This document shows, piece by piece, positions 1 through 11,127 of a stretch of 64,000 nucleotides of DNA. Where the stretch lies: positions 23,443,501 through 23,507,500 of the forward strand of contig CM049405.1 of the NCBI GenBank assembly GCA_026929865.2, given 5' to 3'. Positions within the stretch are counted from its first letter, which is position 1. Every line of letters begins with the position of its first letter. The DNA is from Hyperoplus lanceolatus (taxonomy: Eukaryota > Chordata > Actinopteri > Uranoscopiformes > Ammodytidae). The position numbers and the translations under genes are program-made. Under the pieces are notes generated by a model that made no database searches, was not told the origin of the DNA, and saw nothing but the letters and a program-made list of their open reading frames with translations.

Positions 1-91
1 AATTAAAGGGCCATATTACATTATATCGTTAAAATCGGCCGCGGGCCAATAAAAAGCGGGCTGTGGGTCGGCCGTAGTTTGGACACCCCTG
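1..91. mobile_element. End of a hAT-type element (truncated by window edge)
   Basis: The segment ends in AGTTTGGACACCCCTG. This is the reverse of the CAGGGGTGTCCAAACT terminus seen on many fish hAT elements. Only this end lies in the window, so the target duplication and the rest of the element cannot be checked. Confidence 0.5.
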
Positions 92-199
92 CTCTACACC
101 AACAACGTCGGTGCCAAAGTGAATGGACAGTCCCAACAGCCAATAAGAACAGAGAATCAGATTATTATTTTTTTATTTAGTTTTAAAAATCGGAGCCTC

Positions 200-392
200 T
201 GGGGCCACCCTTAGCTCAGTTGGTAGGGCGTCCCCCCCATGGGCCTCGGCCAGCAGCGGACCCGGGTTCGATTGCAGCCCGCGGTCGTTCTCTGCATGTC
301 ACTCCCCTCTCTGCCCCATTTCAACTCTGTCTCTACACTATAAATAAAAGCATAAAAATGCAACAAAAAAAATCTTAAAAAAAAAAAAAAAG
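200..392 (+). mobile_element. tRNA-derived SINE with 12-bp target duplication
   Basis: The head is tRNA-like, with an A-box (TTAGCTCAGTTGG, about 211-223) and a B-box (GGTTCGATTGC, 265-275). The body GTCGTTCTCTGCATGTCA and a pyrimidine-rich stretch follow, then an A-rich tail. The 12-base AATCGGAGCCTC flanks both sides (188-199 and 393-404), which fixes the insertion exactly. Degenerate relatives are at 19957-20125 and 27393-27565. It is not a functional tRNA: no cloverleaf 3' half or discriminator follows the B-box. Confidence 0.85.
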
Positions 393-404
393 AATCGGAG
401 CCTC

Positions 405-853
405 GCTCTGATTGGTCAAAGTGTAACTCCCTCTATTTTGTAATAGAACTATAACTATTAGTGACCCAAACTGTAATAAGTTGTTACAATATCTAAAACC
501 ACTGTGTGTGTACTCAACTGTATACAGTTTATCAGGGTACCCTCAGGTTCTTAAAAGCATTAGACAAGCAATTGCATTTAATATTCTCAAAAAAGGCCTT
601 AAAAGTATTGAATTTCCTTACAAAGGTCTTTTTATTGCCTTTTTCGTCGGATAAAAGAAATACTCAACGTCAGAAACAAGTTTTCTAGGTAATGCCATGT
701 AGAGGGGTCATTTTGGGACAAATGAGGACTTTTTGATTTTGTTATTAGGAGTATTCACACAATTTACAAAGCTATTGTTATATGCATGTGAGTTAATACA
801 TTTTTTTATATATTTTTTTTTCTAATTGTAAAGTGAGTACAGATTTTACATTA
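405..853. other. AT-rich spacer with a decayed hAT-like fragment
   Basis: No gene is seen. About 535-640 holds CAGGGTACCCTCAGG followed by CTTAAAAG repeats. This resembles the CAGGGTNNCC...CTTAAAAAGTCTTAAA ends of an abundant fish element. Similar ends lie near 30410-30450 and 30630-30680. Confidence 0.35.
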
Positions 854-1525
854 TACAGTCCCATCCATAAGTATCGGAACAGTGAGGCCAATTCCTTTAT
901 TTTTGCTGTAGACTGGAAACATTTGGGTTTGACACCAAAAGATGAATATGAGACAATAGCTCAACATTTAAGCTTTAATTTCCAGGTATTCACATCTGGA
1001 TCTGATACACAACTGAGAAGATATAATTTTTTGAAAAGGAACACCACATTTTTAGGCAAGCAAAAGTATTGGAACAGATAGACTTTAAATAAATTAAAGT
1101 AAATAAACCATAATATTTTGTCGCAAATACTTTGCTTGCATCAAGCCTGTGACCCATTGACATCACAAAACGTTTACATTCTTCTTTTGTGATGCTTTTC
1201 CAGGCTTTCACCGCAGCCTCATTCAGTTGCTGTTTGTTTTGGGGGGTTACTCCCTTCGGTCTCCTCTTTAGTAGGTAAAATGCATGCTCTATAGCGTTTA
1301 AGTCTGGAGATTGACTTGGCCAGTCTAAAATTTCCTTCCATTTCTTGCCCCTGATGAACTCCTTTGTTGTTTTTGCAGTTTTTTTGGATCATTATCTTGC
1401 TGCATGATGAAGGATCTTCCAATCAGTTTGGTTGCATCTTTCTTTAAATTGGCAGACCGAATGTTTCTGTAGAATTCTAAGTTAATTTTGCTGTTGCCAT
1501 CATGTGTTACTGCGTTGTTGTCAAG

Positions 1526-1880
1526 ATGAACCTTTACCAAAGTGATGGAAAGGCTAATGTTTGGAGAAAGAAAGGATCTACTCATGATCCCAAGCATACA
1601 GGCTCATCTGTGAAACACTGTGGAGGCAATGTCATGGCTTGGGCTTGCATGGCTTCTTCTGTGACGGGCTCATTATGTAACACATGATGGCAACAGCAAA
1701 ATGAACTCAGAAGTTTACAGAAACATTTTTTCTGACAGTTTAAGGAAAGCCGCAACCAAACTGATCGGAAGATCCTTCATCATGCAGCAAGATAATGACC
1801 CAAAACACAACAAAGGAGTTAATCAGGGGCAAGAAGAGGAAGGTTTTAGACTGGCTAAGTCAATCTCCAGACTTAAACGC
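1526..1880 (+). pseudogene. Tc1 transposase remnant (DDE catalytic core)
   Basis: The + strand translation shows Tc1/DDE_3 motifs. THDPKHTGSSVKH is followed by GGNVMAWACMASS, then a frame change and a stop near GSLCNT. The next frame carries NSEVYRNIFSDSLRK and IMQQDNDPKH, where the D of QQDNDPKH is the second catalytic acid of the family. The chain is interrupted at 1888 by the hAT. The N-terminal helix-turn-helix half is missing because the left arm is an inverted copy of the C-terminal half. A relative is at 28584-29193 on the - strand. Non-functional. Confidence 0.8.
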
Positions 1881-1947
1881 TATAGAGCAGGGCTATTCAA
1901 TAGGCGGCCTGAAGGAATATGTACTGGCCCCCGCCTTGACTACCGAC

Positions 1948-2461
1948 CATAGATAGTAAATAATATGGATGTAGCATCTGGGCTGACCTCAGTTATTCAC
2001 ACGGCATCCAATAATCCTGGTTTGTGCGCGTCGCCATCTTGTGAGATTTTTACTCCGCCTCACTCCTCTTGCCGAAAAGGGGAATCGACGTCACATCGGG
2101 GGGAGGGAGATAGCTGATGTATACCTCCGAGGCAAAGTGAGGGACAACGGGCGGAGAGCTGTCACTCAAGAGATCGCGTAAATACATTTTAACCTCCAAA
2201 AGAATAAAAACTAGCGTGGGCCAAAAAAATTCACCCCCCTCAGTGTTGTCATGGAGATATGACCTAAACATACAGACTAAAATGGTTTTGTGGCCCAGGC
2301 TGTAAATAGGTTTAATAAGACTTTGAAAACGGCCTATCTAACAAGTGAGTCAAAGAAAAACTGCTCGTCTTGGCGCCACCCCCAGTGGCACTTTCTGGTT
2401 ACTACAGTTGTAGGTCACTTCCTTATTGGATGCCGGTAAAAATCGCTGAGGTAGGGGCTTG
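1948..2461 (+). mobile_element. CATAGATAG MITE, copy 1 (8-bp TSD)
   Basis: It starts CATAGATAGTAAATAATATG and ends GAGGTAGGGGCTTG. The 8-base CTACCGAC flanks it at 1940-1947 and 2462-2469. Related copies lie at 39900-40324 and 59794-60320. The 8-bp duplication points to hAT. The terminal inverted repeats are barely visible (CATAG against CAAGC). No plausible coding frame. Confidence 0.85.
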
Positions 2462-2497
2462 CTACCGACCGACCCAAAAAAAGAAATATATATATAT

Positions 2498-2886
2498 TAG
2501 GGCTGTCAAATTAACGCGTTAATTTTGATTAATTAATCACAGAAAAATTAACGCGATTAAAAAAATGAACGCAGATTAATCGCACTTCTATAATGCCCTT
2601 TGACCCGGTGCAAAAGTGTTCGTAGCTGCACCGAGCTGCACCTGAAGCAGACACAGCCCGCGCGGGTGAAAGGGAGAAAAGTAAAGAGAGAAGCAGGGGG
2701 CCGAGGGCTCTATAGACGGTTTAATAAGCATGAAGGTAGGAAGACATCTTACTTTATTCTCCGCAGCCAGTGTCTGTGCATTATTGATTTAGTGGGTGCA
2801 ACAATGTAGGCTAGGTTCAAAACAGTATCTCTCAATCTTTCTCCCCGTGTCTCAATTTTGTTTGCTAGCTGTCTCGTCGTCCGCGT

Positions 2887-2934
<48 letters not shown>

Positions 2935-3197
2935 GTGTGTCTCAATATTTTTGCCTATGAGTACGACGATGGTGAATGAATCGGCATAAGCATCTGTGGC
3001 AGTGCAGCGCTGTCTGTTGTGGAGACAGAAGTTACGAGAGACGGAGAGAGAGAGAGAGAGAGAGAGAGACTAGCAGGCTATACAGCTGTTTATAAACAGG
3101 TATAAAAGTGTCATAAAAGTATGCGATTAATTTAGATTAATTAATCACAGAGCCTGTAATTAATTAGATTAATTTTTTTAATCGCTTGACAGCCCTA
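2498..3197. mobile_element. Short hAT element with TAGGGCTGTCAA ends
   Basis: Termini TAGGGCTGTCAA and TTGACAGCCCTA. ATATATAT flanks both ends, so an 8-bp duplication is consistent but low in complexity. Subterminal TTAATTAATCACAG blocks occur in inverted order. The interior holds a GT tract (about 2890-2940) and a GA tract (about 3043-3069). The end sequence TTAACGCGTTAATT is typical of a very common fish hAT group. Confidence 0.8.
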
Positions 3198-4092
3198 ATA
3201 TATATATATTCTTTAGTGGTGCACAATGAATGTACTAGCACGCGCGATGTGTGCTTTTGCATGGTCATAACTGTGCGAAAGGCCGCGATCTGCAGTAAAT
3301 AAATGTGCACATGTGTCTCCAAGCATTTCTCTATCAGCTGTTCTGTGTATGCAGCTTTGCGTGCGCGATTGTACCACTGTGTAAGTGTATGGTCCATTAT
3401 TTGTATTTAGTGTGTCTGCATAGTATTGCACCAGTAGAACTTTGCTTTGTACTGTCTGCATGTTTGCACAAAATTTGTACCTTCACATAGCAAACAAAAT
3501 TGCAGAACTGTAAAGTCAGTGTCCGTAGTTTTTTTGTATTCAAATAAGCAGTTGTTGTATTTCTGTACTGTGCATTGGCATCTTTGAGCAAAATACAACC
3601 AAAATTTTCACCGCGGCGCGCTTTAAGGTGTTTCGCTTAGAGTAGCCTACATTTATTTCTATGTTTTTTGATAAGCTGTTGCACTCTTAGTAAACCTAGG
3701 CCTACCTGTATTTTGATAAGCTGTTGCACTTAGAGTACATTTATTTCTATGTATTTTGATAAGCGTTCAAGGTTTGAAGAGTTAACCTATTGTGTTTTCC
3801 TGAACTGATAAGATTGTTAAACACTTAAACAACAGGCAGCCTATGTTAATCAAATAGGGATTCTTTTTGATAAGCTGGTGAACTCTATTTGAAAAATAAA
3901 GACAATATATGCACTCCTATGTCGTTGTAGTGTTTTACAATGTATGTAGCTATTGATTTGATGCTCATCAATTTTAGGCATTTTTTTCAGGCCCCTCATT
4001 TTGGATCATTTCCACCAACCGGCCTCCATTCAAAACTAATTGAATAGCCCTGCTATAGAGCATGCATCTTACCTGCTAAAGAGGAGACTTAA

Positions 4093-5022
4093 AGCCACTA
4101 AGAGTAAGATGGCACGTTGGCGTCCCCTTTGGACAAAAGCGGTAGTATTTTTACGACGCCCCCTGTCGCAAAGCTGTTTTATAGCTTGTGCCAGGCGCGC
4201 GAGTGTGAACTGAAAAGGGAGCAATATAGTGCATGTCCGTGTGTTGAAAGTGTGAGGACTCTTTTCGGCTCCGTGAGAGTGGTTTTGACACTGCATCAAC
4301 TAATGCCAGTCTGGCACACACACCTGATTGCAATGAGTTGATCCAGCAGTGTCACCTAACTACTCTCTCACGGAGCTGAAAGATTAGCCTACGTGTCCGA
4401 CTCCTCACAGAAAGCGAATGAAAGAGAGACGGCAGTTAGTATGGATCACGATGAGGTAATGTGTTTATGTTGTGGTAAATAATGACTATTTCAGATAATG
4501 GTTATCTGATGATGGTGAAGCAAAGCAAACTTTGTGTTAGTACCAACCGCTCATTCATTTAAGAGTAAACACTGCAGTCTAGTTTTGCTCTCGTGAAATT
4601 GTATACACGTTGCTTGGCAACGCCCTGGTCCCGCCCATAGCCTATATCACTCTCCCTTTTAGCTTTTCTTCATTGCATTTTTTCTTTGATGGTTCAGCCC
4701 CGTTATCAGTCATTATGACGACAAATAACTGTATCAAACAAGGCTCCCGCTCCCCTTCCCTCACCTGGAGGGATAGGCTTCTCAATTCACGTTGTTGCGC
4801 CACACTGAAATCTGCGACCAATATGGATATGTGACCATAGAGCCTGCACGAGCGAACCGAAAATCGGACTGGGTGTGCGACCAGACCAAAAGCATTAATA
4901 AAAACTATTTAAAAACATCTTTCTTTGCACTGATGGTCTCGTTTGCTGTTAAAGGTAATTTATGATTATCAGAGGAAACATGAGGCTGTTTAAAAGATAT
5001 TTAAATGTTACTCGTAGCCGCT
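4093..5022. mobile_element. TTAA-flanked element, possibly piggyBac-type MITE
   Basis: TTAA stands at 4089-4092 and 5023-5026. The sequence just inside is roughly inverted (AGCCACTAAGAGTAA against AGCGGCTACGAGTAA). Removing the segment plus one TTAA restores the Tc1 frame; the related Tc1 at 28.7 kb has TGAA there. An inner inverted pair, CTCCGTGAGAG and CTCTCACGGAG, lies at about 4269 and 4367. No transposase. The class is inferred from the TTAA target only. Confidence 0.5.
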
Positions 5023-5552
5023 TTAAGAGAGTAACCCCCTAACACAAACAGCAACTGAATGAGGCTGCAGTGAAAGCCTGGAAAAGCACCACAAAAAAAG
5101 AATGCAAAAGTTTGGTGATGTCAATGGGTCACAGGCTTGATGCGGTTATTGCAAGCAAAGGATTTGCGACAAAATAGTAAGTTTTATTCACTTTAAGTTA
5201 TTTATAGTCTATCTGTTCCAATACTTCTGCTTGCCTAAAAATGTGGTGTTCCTTTACAAATAATGATATCTTCTCAGTTGTGTATCGGATCCAGATGTGA
5301 ATACCTGGAAATGAAAGCTGAAATGTTGAGCTATTGTCTCATATTCATCTTTTGGTGTCAAACCCAAATGTTTCCAGTCTACAGCAAAAATAAAGGAATT
5401 GGCCTCACTGTTCCGATACTTATGGAGGGGACTGTAATCCTTCCTACTTTTGCCAGTGTGGCATTAGCAACGTTGGTACATTTTAAGTGGTATTGAAAAG
5501 TCACAAATTTAACTTGGAGATTCCTGGGGGGGATTACCCTGTCTTTCTGCAG

Positions 5553-6047
5553 GAGGAAGAGTTTGACGATTTGGACGAGGATAATGAGGAAGAAGAGTAT
5601 GAGACTGATGTGAGCCTTGACCAGGACATGGGGAGCTCACCGGAGAACGCTGATCCCATCCACTGTCCCAACCAGCCTCGAGTTACAGAAGTCATGTCTT
5701 TAAGCCGTCCACAACGTCAAGAGAATTCTACTGACCGAGCAGCGGCTCCTCCCAACGCATCCAGACACGGCGTACTAGAGCAGTTTGCAGAGGTTATGTT
5801 GGCCGATATGCGTCGCATTAAAGATCCCATTGTTCTCATGAGACTGCGCCGCGACATCACCGACCTGGTGTTCAGAGCGGTGGAGGAGGAGGAGAGGGGG
5901 AAGAGGATGGAGGTGTGTGAGAAGGTGCAGCCAGTGAGAATGAGCAGGAGTCAGACATGTTCTCAGCCTGTCCAGGAGGGGGCAGCACTGCAAGGGACCA
6001 CTGAGCTTAATATCCAGGTACCACAGATCAAGAGAGAGACTGACTGA
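5553..6047 (+). CDS. Terminal exon of an acidic BESS-like protein (partial)
   Basis: An open frame of 164 codons ends at TGA 6045-6047. It is preceded by a good splice acceptor (pyrimidine run, then TTTCTGCAG at 5544-5552), so I take the exon to start at 5553 in phase 0. The frame is open further up to an ATG at 5487, but that part looks like a dispersed repeat (compare 30620-30660). The product begins with an acidic run (EEFDDLDEDNEEEEYETD). After a Ser/Pro-rich linker it has FAEVMLADMRRIKDP followed by LRRDITDLVFRAVEEE. Spacing and hydrophobic pattern match the BESS interaction motif found at the C-terminus of MADF (Adf-1-like) DNA-binding proteins. Upstream exons are not in the window; the Tc1 element ends about 120 bp upstream. 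That this is a working host gene is an inference. Confidence 0.5.
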   Translation, partial: EEEFDDLDEDNEEEEYETDVSLDQDMGSSPENADPIHCPNQPRVTEVMSLSRPQRQENSTDRAAAPPNASRHGVLEQFAEVMLADMRRIKDPIVLMRLRRDITDLVFRAVEEEERGKRMEVCEKVQPVRMSRSQTCSQPVQEGAALQGTTELNIQVPQIKRETD

Positions 6048-7980
6048 CTGAGCCCACACACGCGCTTCAGCATTCTTGAGATCACCTTGAGATGTTACGT
6101 TTTTTTTTTCCGATTGCTAACCCACAGTGGGCACAACAGGAGCTACAAGTGCAAAACTCTAACGACAGTCTGCATTACCAACAGTTAGCTGAGCTGAACA
6201 GTTCACATCACCTGCCAAACAGGCGCAGTGCAGCAAACACTATGAACAATCCTCATTGAGATAACACACACTGTCACTTAGAACACACTGGGAGTATAAA
6301 CACTAGCATCAAACAACAATACAGAAATGAAAAAACTTTTTATCTTTACAATTTGAATGATGAGTGACTTCACACAAATCAATATTTACTTTAAAGAAAA
6401 GTTATATTCTTTCTTATGAACATTTTTATTTTATAACATACCAGTTTTTTAGGTAAACAAGAAGGAATGAAAATCAGCGGTTTGCTACAATAGATGTAGG
6501 TAATCTGAGCCACTTTTTACATTTGCTCCCCTCTAAGCGAGCTAAAATGATTTCACACACTTCCCATTAATTCAGGATGTTTCCTAGAAATGGGCATTAG
6601 CAGAATTTTTTCAAGACAAAGGGCAGTGAAAATATGATTGTTTTTAAAAAAAAGTTGTCATGTGGGGTAAACTGATCCACTTACTTTTTCCACTCTGAAA
6701 TTACCATAACAACACATATTGTAACAGTAAGAATCCTGAAAGCTAGCCACACATTCCAGAACTAATGTCGGACTAGTAAAAGAATGATGGGGTTTGGTCA
6801 AAGCAAATTTTCTAAACACTTGAAAGTAGCTCTGAACAAAATCAAATACAACATATTATAATTCAAAAGGTTTTAATAAGATTCAAATGAAAGATAGAAC
6901 CAGTTAGATTAGAACACAGTCTGGGGGTCAGAACACAGGACCCTTAGAGCCAGCTAGTGTCTGGGGGTCAAAGCATAGGAAAATCAGAACCAGCGAGAAC
7001 AGCCTGGGACTCGGAACACAGGAGGAGACCCAACTGGATTATAACATCAACCTGTCATACTCAACAACTAGGCCTACTCTACATTCCAGCCCTGAAGGTT
7101 ACAGGGAAAGATGAGAAGGTGCTCTTTCCTTGTGGTTGCCTCAGGTCGTCTTCCTGGTGTATTTCCTTGGCATGATGGCTTTTCTACAATGTGTATAACA
7201 TTAAAATAAAACATATGTCATGTAATATTACATTAAAATATGTTTAAGACTAAACTTAAGTTGTGCCTCATGGTGGGGGAAAGTGAGACAGTGGCTCACT
7301 TTCCCCTACAGCATTTGTCTCGCTTTCCCCCACCACCATAATTTGAGAAAAAACTACCTCTCTTCGCATTTCAGGCTAATCTTCAGTTATCAGCATCACA
7401 TGGTTTCAACACATATGATAGAAGTTTTTCTACGTGAATACATTTGCTTTGGCACAACAGTTGATTAAGTTGACAGCAAGAAAAGGTACTTTTACATGCA
7501 AAATACCTATTTTGGTGAAAAAAACATGCTTACCACAGCACAATGAGGTCCTCTCTTTCAGGGCCATGGGGAAATGAGAGGGGCTTGAAGACATATATCT
7601 CACATGACCACAAATGTTTTCCATTGCCTAGATACAGGGGGTGACTCACATTACCCGATGCCTCAGATTCCCCGTTCTCCCCTATATTTTTATTTATATT
7701 TTAAATTGTATTTATAACGATTCCAAATATGTCATTATCAGCCAGCACTCTATCTTTACAGTAATATTTTAGTTGTATTGCATTGTTGAAAACAAACATG
7801 TCATCAGTAGCTTTTCCCTGCGAATGCTTATCTGAAAATGTCCTTCCTCTTCCTTCTGTTGGGGGCAGCCTTTGGGTCCTATTGTAAATATATAATGTAC
7901 AGTAAAACTGTAAGTATATATCTGTGCAAATATTCTATAATTGCAATAAAGAAATCAATTCCTGCAATATTATAATTTTC
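6048..7980 (+). other. Possible 3' UTR and AT-rich spacer, poly(A) signal at 7945
   Basis: No gene is seen. A canonical AATAAA is at 7945-7950 (with a GT/T-rich stretch after it), which could end the transcript of the BESS-like exon 1.9 kb away. Short direct repeats of CTGGGGGTCA and GAACACAGGA lie at about 6918-7025. Around 7270-7335 is an imperfect palindrome of CACTTTCCCC and GGGGAAAGTG. Confidence 0.3.
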
Positions 7981-8897
7981 TGTAAGGATGCAACTCTCAC
8001 CTGTTTGTTCAGGGGAAAATGTGCATTACAGATTTATATTTTTGCAGATTGGGTTGAACCCTCAACCCTGCCTCTCAATGAGAGACCATAATTCAAACCA
8101 TAATTCACAATTTTTGAGTTCCCCAAGTGTTGCATCAAATAAAGCCGTCAAGGGCTCAGGTAAGTCTGAATCTGAATCAGAGTCAGATGAAGTGTCTGTG
8201 TCACTGTTTTCCAGGCCTGTCAGCACTGCAGCACCTGGGTCCACACACGGCGCCAGGGTAGGCACTGCCTACCTTGCCTACCCTGACCGCACGTCACTGA
8301 ACATCGTCAGTAGGCCTATCCATGTGCCGCGACACAAGCTGCTGTTTGTGTCTGCTACATTTACAGTCATTAGTGGGCATAGAGGAACTAGCGGAGACTT
8401 CGGAGCATGTTCACTGTTTTGTCGTTGGTAGACCTATCCACTGCTGTTGTGCTATTTAGAAAAATTTTACGGTCTAAGCCTACTAGTGCCGCTTCTACGC
8501 TTATCTGTTTAGGTTTAAACAGAGAGAAGGCGAAAAAGAGAGGCGAGAGGCTCACACCATGAGCCGACAGTTCTCAATTCACAACACGCATCCATCCAAT
8601 CTGGTAGTGCGAAACAAGGATAGGCGGCGGCCAATCACGGTCGCGCGCACGCACAGAGAGAGAGAGACAGAGAGAGAGAGACCTTGACGCTGTGTTTTAA
8701 TACGGCTGGACGCACTCCATGTCCGGCTTAAAAAGTGGGGGGGACAAAATGAGTCTTGACGAAAAGTGGGGGGTACATGTACCCCCCATCCCTCCCGTAA
8801 TCGACGTCTATGAACGTAGCGATCAAATTGACCGGCGAAAATACTCTGTAGCCTATGGGTCCTGTTTGCAAAGTAGGGTGACCAGATCCCAATTCAC
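7981..8897. other. Mixed repeat remnants; ambiguous short exon-like frames
   Basis: No gene can be supported. The + strand has a short frame between TTTTTGCAG (ending 8047) and GGCTCAG/GTAAGT (junction near 8161). The - strand has an acidic DSDSDSD run over 8062-8265. Neither resembles a family I know. CAGGGTAGGCACTGCCTACC at about 8254 and GTGGGGGGTACATGTACC at about 8766 look like parts of fish hAT ends. Two AG-rich tracts lie near 8655-8682. Confidence 0.25.
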
Positions 8898-8900
8898 CAG

Positions 8901-10240
8901 AGGGGTATACTACGAAACAAACTCAACAGAGCCCGGCTCTCTTTTTTTGATCTGGTTCAACATAACACATACCCTCGCTCAGAGCTAACCGGTATCACGA
9001 AGGAAGTTATCAACCTCTTATGTTGAACGAGGGTTTCGGCTTCAGGCTCTGTGCGCGTCCCCATGAAAGGGGGCGTTCGACCCGTCATTTGACTCTGCAT
9101 CCGCACAAAATGGACTGATCTTGTGCCGCTAACTTTACACAAACGGACTGATTGTGAGCAGCTGAGTAAAACAAAAGTGTGTCGCCAACTTCATTCAAGA
9201 GGAAGAGTTTGTCAGTCTGAATTATTACAGCAGAAAACAGAGAGCCGAAAAAAACTCTTACTGCAAATAAGGAGAGTGGAATGCTGCCAGCATGGAAATT
9301 ATTTATTTATCTTGGCGATCGTTCTCGCAGTGCGTAACGTGACATTATAAAACAATTAAACGATGAACTCGGATTTGAACACTATACCATTTAGCCTAAT
9401 ATATATATATAGGTTACTCTGCTATATTTATAGCACTACACCTAGTCCCACACTTAAGAATGTAATTTAAGTCTGACACTGTCCCCAAATGAATAGCCTA
9501 TGGAAAATCACTGTAGTTTTGGGCCACATCATAATGAATACAATTTTGATTTAGACTATTAGCCTTTTATTTGAATCTTACAAATACCAATAGGCCTACA
9601 TTAAAAAACCTGTAGTCTGTATTTTTCGGACAAATATGGATACTAGGCCTACTACTGCTACTGATGAAAAGAAAGAAGCCTGCAGTGAAATAATGTTGCA
9701 AACTGTGATTTTATAGAACGCTTTATTAAGAGCCAGTGTGTGTAGATCGCCAGGTAAAACCATTTGATGTGAGAGCATAGAGTGGCGCTGCATACAGTAG
9801 GTCTAGGCTATTTAACATTTTCTGCATCAATAACTGTAGGCCTATGCATGAGGCAAAAAGCCCCAGCGCGATGTTACAGTTCACTCTGCTGTAAGCCTTA
9901 TGTCACGGCTTCGTTTCGTTCATTAACTTACTGATCAATAAGTTTCGTTATTTAACGAGTTTCCTCAGTGAGAATATATCGCTCAGACAATATAGTCAGG
10001 TCCGCGGGATTTCAAAATGTGTAGTTTCCTTAAAGGGCAGCGCTATAAGAGCCGAATTTAAGCTCAAACTCTGAAACAAAAACTGGTCTGGGCAGGTTAG
10101 CCGTGCAGCCTCTGTTACCAAGGTGATCTAGCCAGGTAAAAAGAGAGCCACCTTTCGTGATACTGAAAACTCTGGCTTTAGACCGCTTTAGACTCAACAG
10201 ACCTCGCTCAGCCCTTGATCTCGCTTCGTAGTATACCCCT
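8901..10240. mobile_element. 1.34-kb TIR element with 3-bp TSD (PIF/Harbinger-like)
   Basis: The ends are AGGGGTATACTACGAAAC and its inverse GCTTCGTAGTATACCCCT, an 18-base inverted repeat with one mismatch. CAG is duplicated at 8898-8900 and 10241-10243. The flanks join into one continuous sequence, CAATTCACCAGATGTGGG, if the element is removed. No transposase frame. The superfamily is inferred from TSD length and TIR style. Confidence 0.75.
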
Positions 10241-11118
10241 CAGATGTGGGACAAAGACTACGTTAATGCGGGACAATGTGCCGTTTTTTTTAGCAAAATA
10301 AACTTGTCACCACCGGTAATGCCACAGACACGGCTTTTACACCGCTCATCCACACTGTAGGAATATTGGGAGCATATTTTGATGCTGATTTATAACATAT
10401 TTATTGAAGATTTCAGGGGTACAGTAGGCTTAGTGAGACCAATTGTCTCTATCAAATAATGCTCCCACTACAGAATCACGTTACTTACACCACTACTCAC
10501 CCCATGTAGCCTACACTGAAAGCTTGGGGAGCATATTTTGATGCTCCTTTATAACGTTATTATAGATTTAGTAGGGTATAATGTGAGATCAATTGTCTCT
10601 ATCAAATAATGCTCCCACTACAGAATCACGTTATTTTACACCACTACCCATGTACACCCCCCTCCCCCACCACCGGCGAAAACTTTTCCGAGTCTGGTAA
10701 AGTTATCACATAAAAAAGCCTATCATTTTATTTCTATATTCAGCAGCAAAGCCAGTGGCTACATGCACATTTGTACATGCTCACAGGTCAAAAGGCACAA
10801 TTTAAACATATGTGTAGCATTACGCAGTTAAAAACATGTTTTAAAGAAAATACTCGCCATCAGCCAAAAAGGTAGCAGAATGTGATGGCTGCTCACGCAG
10901 GATTATTTTTTTTGCGGAATGCGCATGCGCAGAACAACTAGGGAGCAAAATCTGACGGGTAGCAGAAAATGACAAGTCACCGGCTCCATGGGTGGCTCTG
11001 GTCGTTGTGAAACCAACCGGTTCATAACTGGGATAAGGCTGTAACCAGTTTTGAACTGGCCCCAGCACCAGCCCGGAACTGGCTCATGGTTCTTTTTGGT
11101 GTGAAATGCCTAACAGTG
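10241..11118. repeat. Repeat-rich spacer with a ~150-bp direct duplication
   Basis: No gene is seen. A segment beginning GGGAGCATATTTTGATGCT and ending in CTACAGAATCACGTTA occurs at about 10368-10503 and again at about 10527-10634, with moderate divergence. Around 10960-11090 is a mobile-element-like stretch, GAACTGGCCCCAGCACC. Confidence 0.6.
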
Positions 11119-11127
11119 ACACAGTGC

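Larger units (their letters stand above)
1888..4052. mobile_element. hAT element inserted in the Tc1 element
   Basis: The termini are CAGGGCTATTCAAT (1888) and ATTGAATAGCCCTG (4052), perfect inverted repeats of 14 bases. The 8-base CTATAGAG is duplicated exactly at 1880-1887 and 4053-4060. Removing the element restores the Tc1 sequence seen in the left arm. No transposase frame survives. The interior holds two further insertions (1948-2461 and 2498-3197) and, at about 3650-3780, a decayed direct repeat of TTTGATAAGCTGTTGCACT. Confidence 0.9.
856..5434 (+). mobile_element. Foldback Tc1-like element with nested insertions
   Basis: It is bounded by CAGTCCCATCCATAAGT at 856 and the inverse, ending ACTG, at 5434, inside a TA duplication (854-855 and 5435-5436). 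Besides the usual roughly 220-bp Tc1 terminal repeats, the left arm (856 to about 1510) continues as an inverted copy of the 3' half of the transposase. The right arm is 1675-1880, 4061-4088 and 5027-5434 once insertions are removed. The arms are therefore about 650 bp each, around a loop of about 165 bp. Three kinds of later insertion sit in the right arm: a hAT at 1888-4052, two elements inside that hAT, and a TTAA-flanked element at 4093-5022. It cannot encode an active transposase. Confidence 0.85.

Noticed and set aside
200..285. Possible tRNA gene
   Set aside because: A- and B-box are present, but the sequence continues into the SINE body and an A-rich tail with a 12-bp target duplication; no cloverleaf.
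2050..2271. Frame sharing LVFILLEVKMY with 39983-40192 and 59869-60111
   Set aside because: The similarity is due to the CATAGATAG MITE copies. The frame starts differ, copy 3 diverges at both ends, and there is no initiation context or known domain.
4069..4341. Short opposing frames near the TTAA-flanked element
   Set aside because: They cross the element border at 4089-4092 and have no known domain.
8062..8265. Acidic DSDSDSD frame on - as a gene
   Set aside because: The + strand also shows exon-like signals over the same bases, no family is recognised, and flanking repeats make either reading doubtful.
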